From RGIG9079 sp964567845 (GTDB lineage: Bacteria; Bacteroidota; Bacteroidia; Bacteroidales; Marinifilaceae), in contig CAZMOG010000056.1 in the NCBI GenBank assembly GCA_964567845.1, positions 1 to 13,426 on the forward strand: 13,426 bases of DNA, given 5' to 3'. The stretch's first letter is position 1. Each line of letters opens with the position of its first letter. The notes under the pieces are model-generated. The model was given only the letters and a program-made list of their open reading frames with translations. It searched no databases and was not told the origin of the DNA. Both the position numbers and the translations under genes were made by a program. Shown here in pieces: positions 1 to 9,053 of the stretch.

Positions 1-78
1 ATTTACAATCAATCGGTTATATTTCTTGAAATCTTTTCGCGACTGTCCCTAAGTAAACGAACCACACAAAAGAGATTT

Positions 79-110
79 AAGGGGCTGAATTCTTACGAAC
101 ACAGCCCCTT
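79..110 (-). terminator. Hairpin terminator at the end of the amylase operon
   Basis: A perfect 9-bp inverted repeat (AAGGGGCTG at 79-87 with CAGCCCCTT at 102-110) has a 14-nt loop that can pair further through TTC/GAA. It begins 9 bases beyond the stop codon of the last minus-strand gene. On the minus strand it is followed by AAATCTCTTTT, a weak U-rich tail. On the plus strand it is followed by GCTTTTT, so it could also end a plus-strand transcript entering from the left. Its position immediately after the amylase stop makes termination of the long minus-strand unit the simplest reading. Bases 1-78 show no gene. Confidence 0.75.
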
Positions 111-118
111 GCTTTTTA

Positions 119-1303
119 TCAATACTCCTTCTTAATCTCCCATGCCCAAGGGTAACACATTTGAACCTTAACAATCACCCTGTTATTTGGCAATGTTCTG
201 GCAAACATTAAAGTGTTATTTTCAGTAGTTAATATCTCGAATGTTCCACCCTTCTCGCCTGCAGCCAATGCCGGATTCGAATGGCGGACATTAATCAGAT
301 ACTTGTAGAAATCGGTATAATCATTCTCAACCCACTTTTCAACCGGATCCTTTTCAAAGAATTGGAATCGCTTATTCAAGCCCATCTCCTGACCGGTATA
401 AATAAGTGGTTGACCATTGGGAAGAGTAAAGGTAAGCACTGCCATAGCTCTGGCAGCCTCGCCCATACGCTCAAACTCGGTTCCCTGCCATGAGTTCTCG
501 TCGTGATTCGAGGTGAACATCAAGCGAAAAGCGTGTTTAGGGTACTCATTCTGAGTGTAATTCAAGTGCCCCACCATATCATGGATTCCCTTTCTGTATT
601 GAGCAATATCGTCCATAAGGTGGAATGTGTCCCAACGGTACGAGGCATCGAAGGCATCATAGTGAAGTTCCGGTGTTTCACCCTCGGCAAGCATATAAAT
701 TCCGGGATAGTCGCGACGCAAACCAGGGATTGTTGCACGCCAGAAGTCCATTGGAACGAGGCAAGCCATATCACAACGGAAACCATCTATACCTTTATCC
801 AACCAGAAACGCATTGCCGAATCCATAGCGTGCCAAACATCTTTGTTCTGATAATTCAATGCCGCAATATCGGTCCAATCGAAACGAATTTCAGGCTCTC
901 CGTTCTCGTCGCGATGATACCAATCCGCAGGGCTCTCGTTTATCCATCGTGCATCGGGCGAGGTGTGGTTTGCCACCCAATCCAGAATTACCTTAAAGCC
1001 CAATTTATGAGCCTTCTCAAGGAAAGCATGAAAATCATCCATGGTTCCGAACTCGGGATTCACTGCACAATAGTCCTGAATTGCATAATAGGAACCGTAA
1101 GTGCCCTTTCTGCCCTTAACTCCAATAGGATAGATAGGCATAAGCCAAAGAATATCTATTCCCAATCTCTTCAATCGAGGCAGATGTTTTGCCGCAGCTT
1201 TTAATGTTCCCTGAGGGGTATATTGACGTATATTCATCTCATACACCACCGAATTGTAACACCAATCGGGGTGCATTGTCTGTTGTGGTTCTGTAGTAGT
1301 CAT
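119..1303 (-). CDS. Cytoplasmic alpha-amylase family glycoside hydrolase (GH13)
   Basis: This 394-residue protein hydrolyses or rearranges alpha-1,4-glucans. All four GH13 signature regions are visible: DWVANH (108-113), GFRCDMA with the expected nucleophile Asp178, MLAEGE with the acid/base Glu207, and SNHDEN with the transition-state Asp268. No signal peptide precedes the barrel, so it should act in the cytoplasm, unlike the secreted SusA or SusG type enzymes. The beta-sandwich region after the barrel is short and the protein ends soon after it, so the C-terminal domain may be reduced. The ATG at 1301-1303 overlaps the malQ stop by one base (TAATG), which implies translational coupling. Together with the upstream glucanotransferase it would process maltodextrins or stored glycogen. 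Exact substrate specificity (maltogenic, cyclodextrin or plain amylase) cannot be read from the sequence. Confidence 0.9.
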   Translation of the reverse strand: MTTTEPQQTMHPDWCYNSVVYEMNIRQYTPQGTLKAAAKHLPRLKRLGIDILWLMPIYPIGVKGRKGTYGSYYAIQDYCAVNPEFGTMDDFHAFLEKAHKLGFKVILDWVANHTSPDARWINESPADWYHRDENGEPEIRFDWTDIAALNYQNKDVWHAMDSAMRFWLDKGIDGFRCDMACLVPMDFWRATIPGLRRDYPGIYMLAEGETPELHYDAFDASYRWDTFHLMDDIAQYRKGIHDMVGHLNYTQNEYPKHAFRLMFTSNHDENSWQGTEFERMGEAARAMAVLTFTLPNGQPLIYTGQEMGLNKRFQFFEKDPVEKWVENDYTDFYKYLINVRHSNPALAAGEKGGTFEILTTENNTLMFARTLPNNRVIVKVQMCYPWAWEIKKEY

Positions 1304-3903
1304 TATATCCTAGATTTTAAAATTATACTATTCAATTCATTGTTAAAACTCTCTTCTTTAAGCAATTGCTCAATTGAAAGGTGCATCCTGTATCTCCAAT
1401 AGTAACGAGCAATTGCAGGTACGTTAATCCTTTCACTATGTGGATCAACAGCCCTGATATTTGAATTTACTGATAACCAATCCTGTAACGGGAGTATTGT
1501 AAATATTGCGGGCGAGGCCACATGCTGTTCTACTATCTGTCTGCAAATCTCTGCGCTACACTCCTTTGGAGCCTGCCCCTCTTGCCACAATATTTTGTTG
1601 TAGAAGTTTTGAGACAACTGCTCATCTTCTGTCCACCATGCACGCAAAGGATTCATATCGTGTGTCGAGGTAGTACATACCGACAAATATGGATAGTGAG
1701 ACGGCTTTCCGAACTCTACACCAAACTCCTTAGGCATACGCTGAATTTCAAGCGATAAGATTTGAAGTTCGTCCATTACGCTTGGTACACAGGCAGGAAT
1801 CATACCTAAGTCCTCGCCACAAGCCAGCATATTAGTCGAGGCTAATAACGAAGGTAACTTCATCATTGCTGATTCATGCCAGAAATCGTTATGACGATGG
1901 TAGAAGAACTCTTCGTGAATCTTATCAAACTCTTTTCTTAATTCAGGCGATAGCGCCTTGTATGAATAGGTTTTGAAAGGTGAAATTCTTGGGTGGTAAT
2001 AGCCCTTTTTATGTGGATCTTCTATAAACAGCAAATCCTCTGTCAAATCAATAAGCGACGAAATCAACTCCTCGGACTCCTCGCGATACAATTTAACCCC
2101 TGCCAGGATTCCCTTTTGGGTTGAAAATTCAGGAGCCAATGTTCCATTACTCATATAGATTGAGCGGACATGGTCGGCCATTGCTCCAAAACGATCATTA
2201 ATTGCCCAATCGGCGCAATATGGTTTAGAGTAGTAGCCACTTCGCATATCGAAACCTCGCTTATAAAGTTCCTCGGCGCTATAGGGCATTGCAGGGTTGA
2301 AGTAACCCAACAATCCACGAACCGCAGTTGTCGGAATCTCCCAAATTCTAAAAAATCCCAGAATGTGATCTATGCGGAAAGCATCGAAGTATTCGGCCAT
2401 TTTTTTAAGTCGCGAACACCACCATGCAAAATTATCTTCAGCCATTCGCTCCCAATTATATGTCGGGAAACCCCAGTTCTGACCGTACTCAGAAAAGGCA
2501 TCGGGTGGAGCGCCTGCCTGACAATCCATATTGAAGAGATCCGGATTTACCCATGCATCCACACTTGTGCGGCTGATTCCAATAGGCAAATCGCCCTTTA
2601 ACACCACACCTTGCTTATGAGCATACTCAACGGTTTCGCTAAGTTGCTGATGCAGATTATACTGGATAAAGCAGTGAAAATCAACCTCACGCTTGTTCTG
2701 CGAATAGAAATGGTCTAGTTTTGCTCTGCTATACTCTGCATAATCTTCCCATTTTCCAAACTCCGATGTGCCAAACTTATCACGCAAAACACAGAACATA
2801 GCGTATGGCATAAGCCACTCTCGGTTATGAGAGATAAAATCTTTATAATTTTTGCGCTTCGTCAATGAAGCATAACACTTTTCAAATGCACCACGCAATA
2901 AGCGAATCTTCTCGTTATTAACACGCACATAGTCAATTTGTGGCAACCCATTCAGCTCATCACGCAACTTTAGATATTCACTATCAACATCAACTCCTGC
3001 CATAGGCAGATTGATGTACTGAGGGTGAAGCGCAAATGTCGAGTTTGCATTGTATGGATACGAGTCCATCCAGGTGTGCGACATGGTTGTATCGTTGATT
3101 GGAAGAATCTGAATTATTGATTGACCTGTAGCTGCCGCCCAATCGGCCATCTTCTTCAGATCGACAAATTCTCCAATACCAAAATCAGTTTCGGTTCGTA
3201 AAGAGAAAACAGGTATTGCCGTTCCTGCTCCCCGCCATTTAAGCGGAGCTATTCTTGGAACCATCGAGTACTCTACAGCCATCTCTCTGCGCCCAACCAT
3301 CGGGTAGAAGATTCTATTCTCGCCCTCCTCCCATACCAATGGTTTCAAGCTCTCTTTATCGGCAATAACAAACTTAAATTCAAATGGTGCAATAACCATA
3401 AGTTCCAAACTCCAGGTTGGAAATTTGGCATCGTTCATAGGAATAACTCTATCCCAATTTCCCAACTCATTTCCACTTCCTACAATTGCCAACACTTTAT
3501 CCTGCTCAATTTGCGGATAGTCAACACATATCAATGTATTTCCCGTTGTGGAACTCTTTGCTCCCTGCTTGGAATCTCTGCGAAATACTGCTTGGGTAAA
3601 GAGCGACGAATAGAAGGGAGCATCGACGGGATTATCCAACCAACGGTCATTCACCACAACAAGAGCGGGATTACCATTAAGGCAAATATCCAATTTATGG
3701 TAGGTCCACTCCTTGCGAACTACCCCACTCTCTGATTCAATTTGGTAGCCATAGAGGTTACTATCACCAAACTCTTCACTTTTAAATTGGCAACTCCAAA
3801 TATCATTTATGGTATAGCGCATTGGAAAACTTTTCCCGTTTATACATAGCGCCACTGTTTGACCCCAATCTGTCTTGTATTGTATATTGAATTTAAGCTC
3901 CAT
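1303..3903 (-). CDS. malQ: 4-alpha-glucanotransferase (amylomaltase, GH77), DPE2-like with N-terminal starch-binding domains
   Basis: The enzyme transfers alpha-1,4-glucan segments between maltooligosaccharides, releasing glucose. The first ~215 residues look like two successive CBM20-type starch-binding domains (the second contains GSGNELGNWD, a typical CBM20 opening). The GH77 barrel follows from about residue 225. Catalytic motifs are FRIDH with nucleophile Asp512, ACGEDLG with acid/base Glu697, and STHDMNP with Asp749. About 185 residues separate nucleophile and acid/base, against roughly 47 in Thermus amylomaltase; such a large insertion plus paired CBM20 domains marks the plant DPE2-like subtype, which prefers heteroglycan or maltose acceptors. 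I start at ATG 3901-3903. An in-frame TTG at 3916-3918 would add five residues but is less likely. The stop overlaps the amylase start, and the gene lies 30 nt after the transporter fusion. No signal peptide is seen, so it is cytoplasmic. Confidence 0.93.
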   Translation of the reverse strand: MELKFNIQYKTDWGQTVALCINGKSFPMRYTINDIWSCQFKSEEFGDSNLYGYQIESESGVVRKEWTYHKLDICLNGNPALVVVNDRWLDNPVDAPFYSSLFTQAVFRRDSKQGAKSSTTGNTLICVDYPQIEQDKVLAIVGSGNELGNWDRVIPMNDAKFPTWSLELMVIAPFEFKFVIADKESLKPLVWEEGENRIFYPMVGRREMAVEYSMVPRIAPLKWRGAGTAIPVFSLRTETDFGIGEFVDLKKMADWAAATGQSIIQILPINDTTMSHTWMDSYPYNANSTFALHPQYINLPMAGVDVDSEYLKLRDELNGLPQIDYVRVNNEKIRLLRGAFEKCYASLTKRKNYKDFISHNREWLMPYAMFCVLRDKFGTSEFGKWEDYAEYSRAKLDHFYSQNKREVDFHCFIQYNLHQQLSETVEYAHKQGVVLKGDLPIGISRTSVDAWVNPDLFNMDCQAGAPPDAFSEYGQNWGFPTYNWERMAEDNFAWWCSRLKKMAEYFDAFRIDHILGFFRIWEIPTTAVRGLLGYFNPAMPYSAEELYKRGFDMRSGYYSKPYCADWAINDRFGAMADHVRSIYMSNGTLAPEFSTQKGILAGVKLYREESEELISSLIDLTEDLLFIEDPHKKGYYHPRISPFKTYSYKALSPELRKEFDKIHEEFFYHRHNDFWHESAMMKLPSLLASTNMLACGEDLGMIPACVPSVMDELQILSLEIQRMPKEFGVEFGKPSHYPYLSVCTTSTHDMNPLRAWWTEDEQLSQNFYNKILWQEGQAPKECSAEICRQIVEQHVASPAIFTILPLQDWLSVNSNIRAVDPHSERINVPAIARYYWRYRMHLSIEQLLKEESFNNELNSIILKSRI

Positions 3904-3933
3904 TATCCGAAAAGTCAAAATTATAAGAACCCT

Positions 3934-6705
3934 TTAAACAACTCCTGATTCCTGAACAACCTGTGGCTGATGAACCACCTGCTGTTTTTCCTCTTCGTAA
4001 CCTGCAGGCACCAATTTGTCAAGGATAAGCATGACCGAATCGCGCAAAATATCGAAATCGGCTCTGAACTCAGGTTTAACGGGTGCTTTAGGCTGTGATT
4101 TTATTGTTAACGGATTGATAGGTTTACCATTCTCATATACACGGAAATCAAGGTGCGGACCTGTTGACAAACCTGTTGATCCTACATATCCTATCACCTC
4201 TTTCTGTGCTACCTGCTGCCCCACATGCAATCCCGATGCAAACTTTGAAAGGTGCATATAGACAGTTGTATAGGTACTGTTGTGACGGATCTTCACATAA
4301 TTACCTCCTCCATTCTTCTGATAACCTTTATCAATAACCTTTCCACTTCCAATTGCATAGACCGGTGTTCCTGTAGGCGCAGCATAATCAACTCCATGAT
4401 GAGCACGATAACGCTTCAACACCGGATGAAAACGGCTATTGGTAAAACGCGATGTTATTCTGTAGTAATCCAATGGAGCCTTTAAAAAAGCTCCCTCAAG
4501 GCTATTTCCGGTTTCATCAAAATAGAGAATCTCTCCATCCTGCATAAATGGAATGGCATTGACTGTCTTTCCATTGCTCGTAAATCGAGCTGCACGAATT
4601 GAAAATGTGTTCAATGGATCACCCTCCACATATTTTTGGTCGTAAACCACCCTGAACTCATCATCTTTTTGAAGACCGAAGAAATCTATACTCCAACCGA
4701 AGATTTGCGCCATATCAACCGCAAGCTGAGGATCTGCTCCGGTACGCTTCATTGCGTTCCACAGTGAACTTTCAACTCTTCCTGCCACTTTATTGGTATG
4801 CCACTCTACAGGGTAGTAACCGCGAGTTGCCGAGTATGCAGTATCGCTTCGAAGATCGAAAATCACATACCCCTCATCATTGTCCTCGTAAACAAAATAC
4901 TCCATTTTAGGCTCAACAAGGGTAGTATCTACACAACGAAGACAGGCATAAGCCTGTCCTATTCGCATTGAACGTACATTAAAGACCCCTTTGGCTGCCT
5001 GCACCACTTTGTTGACCTGATTATTCGTCAAGCCATGTCGAGTAAGAATTGTTGAAAGCGTTTGATTACGCTCAACTGTTCCATAAACAATATCGTAGTC
5101 ATCAATAGGAATTCCGTACTTGTAGTTTATCTGTGCTGTTGCAATAGAATCCTCGCCCGTCAAAACCATCTCCTCGACAGAAGCACCGTTCTGCTCCCCC
5201 TCTCCCTTAGGATAGAGCAGATAGCCTATAATTACACATCCTAAAATCATGGCAGCCACAATCTTACCACGTTTATGAACCACCGAAATTGAGTTTTTGT
5301 AGACCAGAAAAGCTATCAATGCTACGGCAGCTCCTATCATTCCCATGATATTTCCCCACGAAGAGTCGAGAGCCAAACCTCCACTTGCATGAGGAGCCAC
5401 AAGAAAGTAACTGATGCAGACACAGGTCAGAAATGTTGCCGGAATTGCAGTAAACCAATAGCACTTTTTTTCACCCGCAAGGAACATTGAACAGGTCCAT
5501 AGTGTAATACATGCCAACATCTGGTTAGAGATTCCGACATAGTTCCATAGCACAGCAAACTCAATTTGAGTCATAATATATGCCAAAATAAAAATCGGAA
5601 CCGAAATTATCAAGCGACTCTTAATTGAAATCTGCTTCATTTTAAGAGCATCGGCAATAATAAGGCGAAGTGAACGGAAAGCTGTATCGCCCGATGTAAT
5701 AGGACACGCCACAACTCCTATGATAGCAATTGCCGCTCCTGCCTTGCCAAGCCATGAGTTACAAATCTCGTTTACAAGTACTGCAGGGGTCTTTCCACAG
5801 GTATTCAACTCCTCAATTCCTCCGCAATATGCAATTGCCGCCGTTGCCCAGATGATTGCAATAATTCCCTCGGTAATCATTGCTCCATAGAAGATTGGAC
5901 GCCCATACTTTTCATTGGACATACAACGCGCCATTAACGGACTTTGAGTTGCATGGAATCCAGAGATTGCTCCACATGAAATTACCACAAACAACATTGG
6001 AAACAAAATGTTTGACTCGGGATTTGAATGTCCGTTCTTGATTGTCTCCCACGATAGTTCGGTAAGTGTCAACTCTCCGCTAAAACCTTTAATCAGCAAC
6101 GAACCTCCAACTGCCACAGCCATAAAAATCAGAGCAGCACCAAGTATTGGATAGACCTTTCCGATAATTTTATCAATTGGAAGCATGGTTGCCAAAATAT
6201 AGTAAACAAAGATAATATACAACCATATATTTACATTCCAATGGGTCAGGTTTGCCATAAGGGTTGCCGGTCCGTTTACAAAAGAGACTCCCACTGCAAT
6301 CAAAAGAATTGCAGTAAAAAAGACCAAGAAACGACGGAAGGGTACTCCTAAGAATTTACCAACTATATCGGGCAATCCCATTCCTTGCAAACGCATCGAC
6401 AACATTCCCGACATATAGTCGTGTACCGCACCCATAAAGATACATCCCAAAACAATCCAAACATACGACATCATTCCATACGCAGCTCCCAATATTGCTC
6501 CGAAAATCGGGCCTAACCCTGCAATATTCAAGAATTGGATTACATATATCTTCCATGGAGGCAACTCAATATAATCAACTCCATCGGCCAGCTCCTGTAC
6601 CGGAGTCTTTCTCTTGGGATCCGCTCCGAAAAATCTCTCCATGAATTTTCCGTAAACAATGTATCCCACTATCAATAGCACTATCGCACCAATAAATGAC
6701 CACAT
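3934..6705 (-). CDS. Fusion of CstA-type carbon starvation permease and membrane-anchored M23 metallopeptidase
   Basis: One 923-codon frame joins two normally separate proteins. Residues 1-470 are a short CstA-family permease with about 13 hydrophobic segments and family stretches such as NGPATLMANLTHW, SGFHATQSPLMARCM and CPITSGDTAFRSLRL; it lacks the C-terminal extension of E. coli CstA. CstA/BtsT proteins import peptides or pyruvate. A basic linker (about 471-481, HKRGK) leads to a further membrane segment (482-498), then an extracytoplasmic region (500-740) and a C-terminal M23 domain. That domain has HHGVDYAAPTG (H769, D773), YMHLS (H818) and GPHLDFR (H851); Asp853 replaces the usual second His of HxH. 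Basic residues before the last helix place the peptidase in the periplasm. The tail after residue 870 is low complexity. The gene follows rnr by 19 nt. Possible alternatives are loss of a stop between two genes or a sequence error near 5265-5295. Confidence 0.88.
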   Translation of the reverse strand: MWSFIGAIVLLIVGYIVYGKFMERFFGADPKRKTPVQELADGVDYIELPPWKIYVIQFLNIAGLGPIFGAILGAAYGMMSYVWIVLGCIFMGAVHDYMSGMLSMRLQGMGLPDIVGKFLGVPFRRFLVFFTAILLIAVGVSFVNGPATLMANLTHWNVNIWLYIIFVYYILATMLPIDKIIGKVYPILGAALIFMAVAVGGSLLIKGFSGELTLTELSWETIKNGHSNPESNILFPMLFVVISCGAISGFHATQSPLMARCMSNEKYGRPIFYGAMITEGIIAIIWATAAIAYCGGIEELNTCGKTPAVLVNEICNSWLGKAGAAIAIIGVVACPITSGDTAFRSLRLIIADALKMKQISIKSRLIISVPIFILAYIMTQIEFAVLWNYVGISNQMLACITLWTCSMFLAGEKKCYWFTAIPATFLTCVCISYFLVAPHASGGLALDSSWGNIMGMIGAAVALIAFLVYKNSISVVHKRGKIVAAMILGCVIIGYLLYPKGEGEQNGASVEEMVLTGEDSIATAQINYKYGIPIDDYDIVYGTVERNQTLSTILTRHGLTNNQVNKVVQAAKGVFNVRSMRIGQAYACLRCVDTTLVEPKMEYFVYEDNDEGYVIFDLRSDTAYSATRGYYPVEWHTNKVAGRVESSLWNAMKRTGADPQLAVDMAQIFGWSIDFFGLQKDDEFRVVYDQKYVEGDPLNTFSIRAARFTSNGKTVNAIPFMQDGEILYFDETGNSLEGAFLKAPLDYYRITSRFTNSRFHPVLKRYRAHHGVDYAAPTGTPVYAIGSGKVIDKGYQKNGGGNYVKIRHNSTYTTVYMHLSKFASGLHVGQQVAQKEVIGYVGSTGLSTGPHLDFRVYENGKPINPLTIKSQPKAPVKPEFRADFDILRDSVMLILDKLVPAGYEEEKQQVVHQPQVVQESGVV

Positions 6706-6724
6706 AACCTGTTACTCTATTATC

Positions 6725-9028
6725 TTATTTACGTTTTCCCTTTTTAGCCCCTTTTTTCGATACCTTTTTTGTACTCTTCTTTGAAGAGCCTTTTTTCTTG
6801 CCCTCGCCCTTTTTACCTGTTATTCTTGTCGAACGGCCTCCGATAATTGCAACTCGGGTCTCCTCTTTTGTCTGGCCTGTAAAGGTGTTTCCATCGCCTG
6901 CCAATTCATAGTCAAGTTGTCTTGAAAATAGATTTGCCTTTGCTACACGAACTGTAACCACATCGCCGAGTTGATAAGTTTTATGGTGATGACGGCCAAC
7001 AATTCTGTAATTAGGCTCATCAAACTCGTAGTAATCATCATCAAGGCCTGCAATCGAAACCAAACCCTCGCACTTGCTCTCATCAAGCTCTACAAAGAAG
7101 CCCCATTGTGTCACTCCGGAAATTGTACCGGCAAAACTTTGACCTATTTTGTCGGACATATACTCAACCTGCTTGTACTTTATTGAAGCGCGCTCTGCAT
7201 TTGCAGCCAACTGCTCCATCTCGGACGAGTGTTTGCAATACTCCTCGTACTTCTCTTTCGATGCAGAACGTCCACCCTGCAGGTATCTATCCAACAACCT
7301 GTGCACCATTACATCGGGGTATCGACGAATCGGAGATGTGAAGTGTGTATAGAAATCGAATGCCAAACCAAAGTGTCCGATATTTTCGGTTGTATATATT
7401 GCCTTTGCCATTGAACGAACTGCAAGGGTTTCAATCAAATTCTCCTCGGGTTTATCTTTAATGCTCTGCATAAGAGTATTGAACGACGCTGTCATTGCCC
7501 TTGGGTTACCCATCTTTATCTCATAACCGAATTTGGCAATAAAATCGTTCAACTCACGCAACTTGTCATCAAGTGGTTTTTCATGTACTCGATAGACAAA
7601 TGTCTTTGCCTTAGGCTTGTTGCCCACGAATGCAGCTACACTGCGGTTTGCAAGCAACATAAACTCTTCGATAAGTTTGTTAGCCTCTTTGGAACGTTTA
7701 AAGAACACTCCGATAGGTTTACCCTGCTCATCAAGATTAAACTTAACCTCCTCGCGGTCAAAATCCAAAGCTCCACTCCGGAAACGTGTTGCGCGCATCT
7801 TCTGCGCCATATCGTTAAGAGCCAATATCTCATTCTTGATTGCATGGTCGGCACCTTCGATAATTGCTTGAGCCTCCTCGTACGCAAATCTATAATCGGA
7901 ATTGATTACCGCTCTTCCATACCAACTGTCAAGAATATTGGCCTCTTTGTCCATTACAAAGATTGCAGAGAAGGTCAACTTCTCCTCATTCGGACGCAGT
8001 GAACACACTCCGTTACAAAGCTTTTCAGGCAACATTGGGATGGTTCTGTCAACCAAATATACCGATGTTGCTCGTGCGTATGCCTCCTTATCGATAACGG
8101 TATTGGGCTGTACATAGTGGCTCACGTCGGCAATATGTACTCCCACTTCGTATGTTCCGTTATCCAAATATCTAAATGATAAAGCATCATCAAAATCCTT
8201 TGCATCGGCCGGGTCGATAGTAAAGGTCAACACCTTACGCATATCCCGGCGCTTTGCTATTTCGTCGGCTGGAATCTCGAAAGGAATCTTCTCGGCAGCC
8301 TTCAATACACTCTCGGGAAACTCGATTGGCAGCTCGAACTCGGCCATAATTGCGTGCATCTCGGTATCGTTGTCTCCGGGCTTACCCAACACCGTTGTAA
8401 CCTTACCTATCGGATTCTTGTGTCTTTCCGGCCACGATGTTATCTCAACAACAACCTTATCGCCATCTTTAGCTCCATTCAACTCCTCGATTGGGATAAA
8501 AATATCGTAGGGCAACTGCTTTCCGGTAGGCTCAAGAAAGGCATAATTGCCAGACACATCAATAACGCCAACCATAGTTGCCTTTTTACGTTCAAGAATC
8601 TCTACAACCTCGCCCTCGGGCCTATCGGCACTTCTGTGGGCATATACCATAACCTTAACCAAATCGCCTTGCAAAGCGTGCTTTAAGTTGGCAAATGAGA
8701 CATAAACATCCTTTTCTATATCATCGCTGATAATATACGCCGAACCTTTGGCTGTCAAATCAACCGTTCCTGTAATGTATCGTCCACGATTCGGTGAACG
8801 GAAACGGCCCATTGAAACCATCTCCAACGTCCCTTCGGAGTGCATCTCTTCGAGAGCCTTAAACACAGCTTTGTGATTCTCAATGCCGGGCAATCCCAAC
8901 ACATTGGCCATCTCTTTGTAGTTAAAGCTGATACCGGGAGTTGCCTTAATCACCGAGCCAATTGCCCGCTTCAGCTCCTTCTTTCCGATTGGAATATTGT
9001 TCTGATTCTTTTTTGACTTCTTTCCCAT
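6725..9028 (-). CDS. rnr: Ribonuclease R (RNB-family 3'-5' exoribonuclease)
   Basis: This 767-residue protein degrades RNA processively from the 3' end, including structured RNA, in mRNA turnover and RNA quality control. Domains in order are an N-terminal winged-helix region (about 15-80), cold-shock-type OB folds (about 85-215), the RNB catalytic domain (about 262-600) and an S1 domain (about 631-709). The metal-binding cluster IDPADAKDFDDA holds Asp272, Asp278, Asp280 and Asp281, the same numbering as in E. coli RNase R. The last ~40 residues are strongly lysine-rich, like the basic tail of other RNase R proteins. The ATG at 9026-9028 is the first of the frame and directly precedes a lysine-rich N-terminus. 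It sits 25 nt after mgsA and 19 nt before the transporter fusion, inside the long operon. Length and all domains look intact. Confidence 0.96.
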   Translation of the reverse strand: MGKKSKKNQNNIPIGKKELKRAIGSVIKATPGISFNYKEMANVLGLPGIENHKAVFKALEEMHSEGTLEMVSMGRFRSPNRGRYITGTVDLTAKGSAYIISDDIEKDVYVSFANLKHALQGDLVKVMVYAHRSADRPEGEVVEILERKKATMVGVIDVSGNYAFLEPTGKQLPYDIFIPIEELNGAKDGDKVVVEITSWPERHKNPIGKVTTVLGKPGDNDTEMHAIMAEFELPIEFPESVLKAAEKIPFEIPADEIAKRRDMRKVLTFTIDPADAKDFDDALSFRYLDNGTYEVGVHIADVSHYVQPNTVIDKEAYARATSVYLVDRTIPMLPEKLCNGVCSLRPNEEKLTFSAIFVMDKEANILDSWYGRAVINSDYRFAYEEAQAIIEGADHAIKNEILALNDMAQKMRATRFRSGALDFDREEVKFNLDEQGKPIGVFFKRSKEANKLIEEFMLLANRSVAAFVGNKPKAKTFVYRVHEKPLDDKLRELNDFIAKFGYEIKMGNPRAMTASFNTLMQSIKDKPEENLIETLAVRSMAKAIYTTENIGHFGLAFDFYTHFTSPIRRYPDVMVHRLLDRYLQGGRSASKEKYEEYCKHSSEMEQLAANAERASIKYKQVEYMSDKIGQSFAGTISGVTQWGFFVELDESKCEGLVSIAGLDDDYYEFDEPNYRIVGRHHHKTYQLGDVVTVRVAKANLFSRQLDYELAGDGNTFTGQTKEETRVAIIGGRSTRITGKKGEGKKKGSSKKSTKKVSKKGAKKGKRK

Positions 9029-9053
9029 GGCTCTATATTTTTTAGGCGAGGCC

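Noticed and set aside
503..1204. Long plus-strand ORF of 233 codons opposite the amylase gene
   Set aside because: It is antisense to a clear GH13 gene, its product resembles no family, and its length follows from the codon bias of the real strand.
3904..3918. Upstream TTG start for malQ
   Set aside because: An ATG five codons later at 3901-3903 opens the first starch-binding domain and is more likely.
7583..8002. Plus-strand ORF opposite rnr
   Set aside because: Shadow of the RNB domain; low-complexity product without recognisable motifs.
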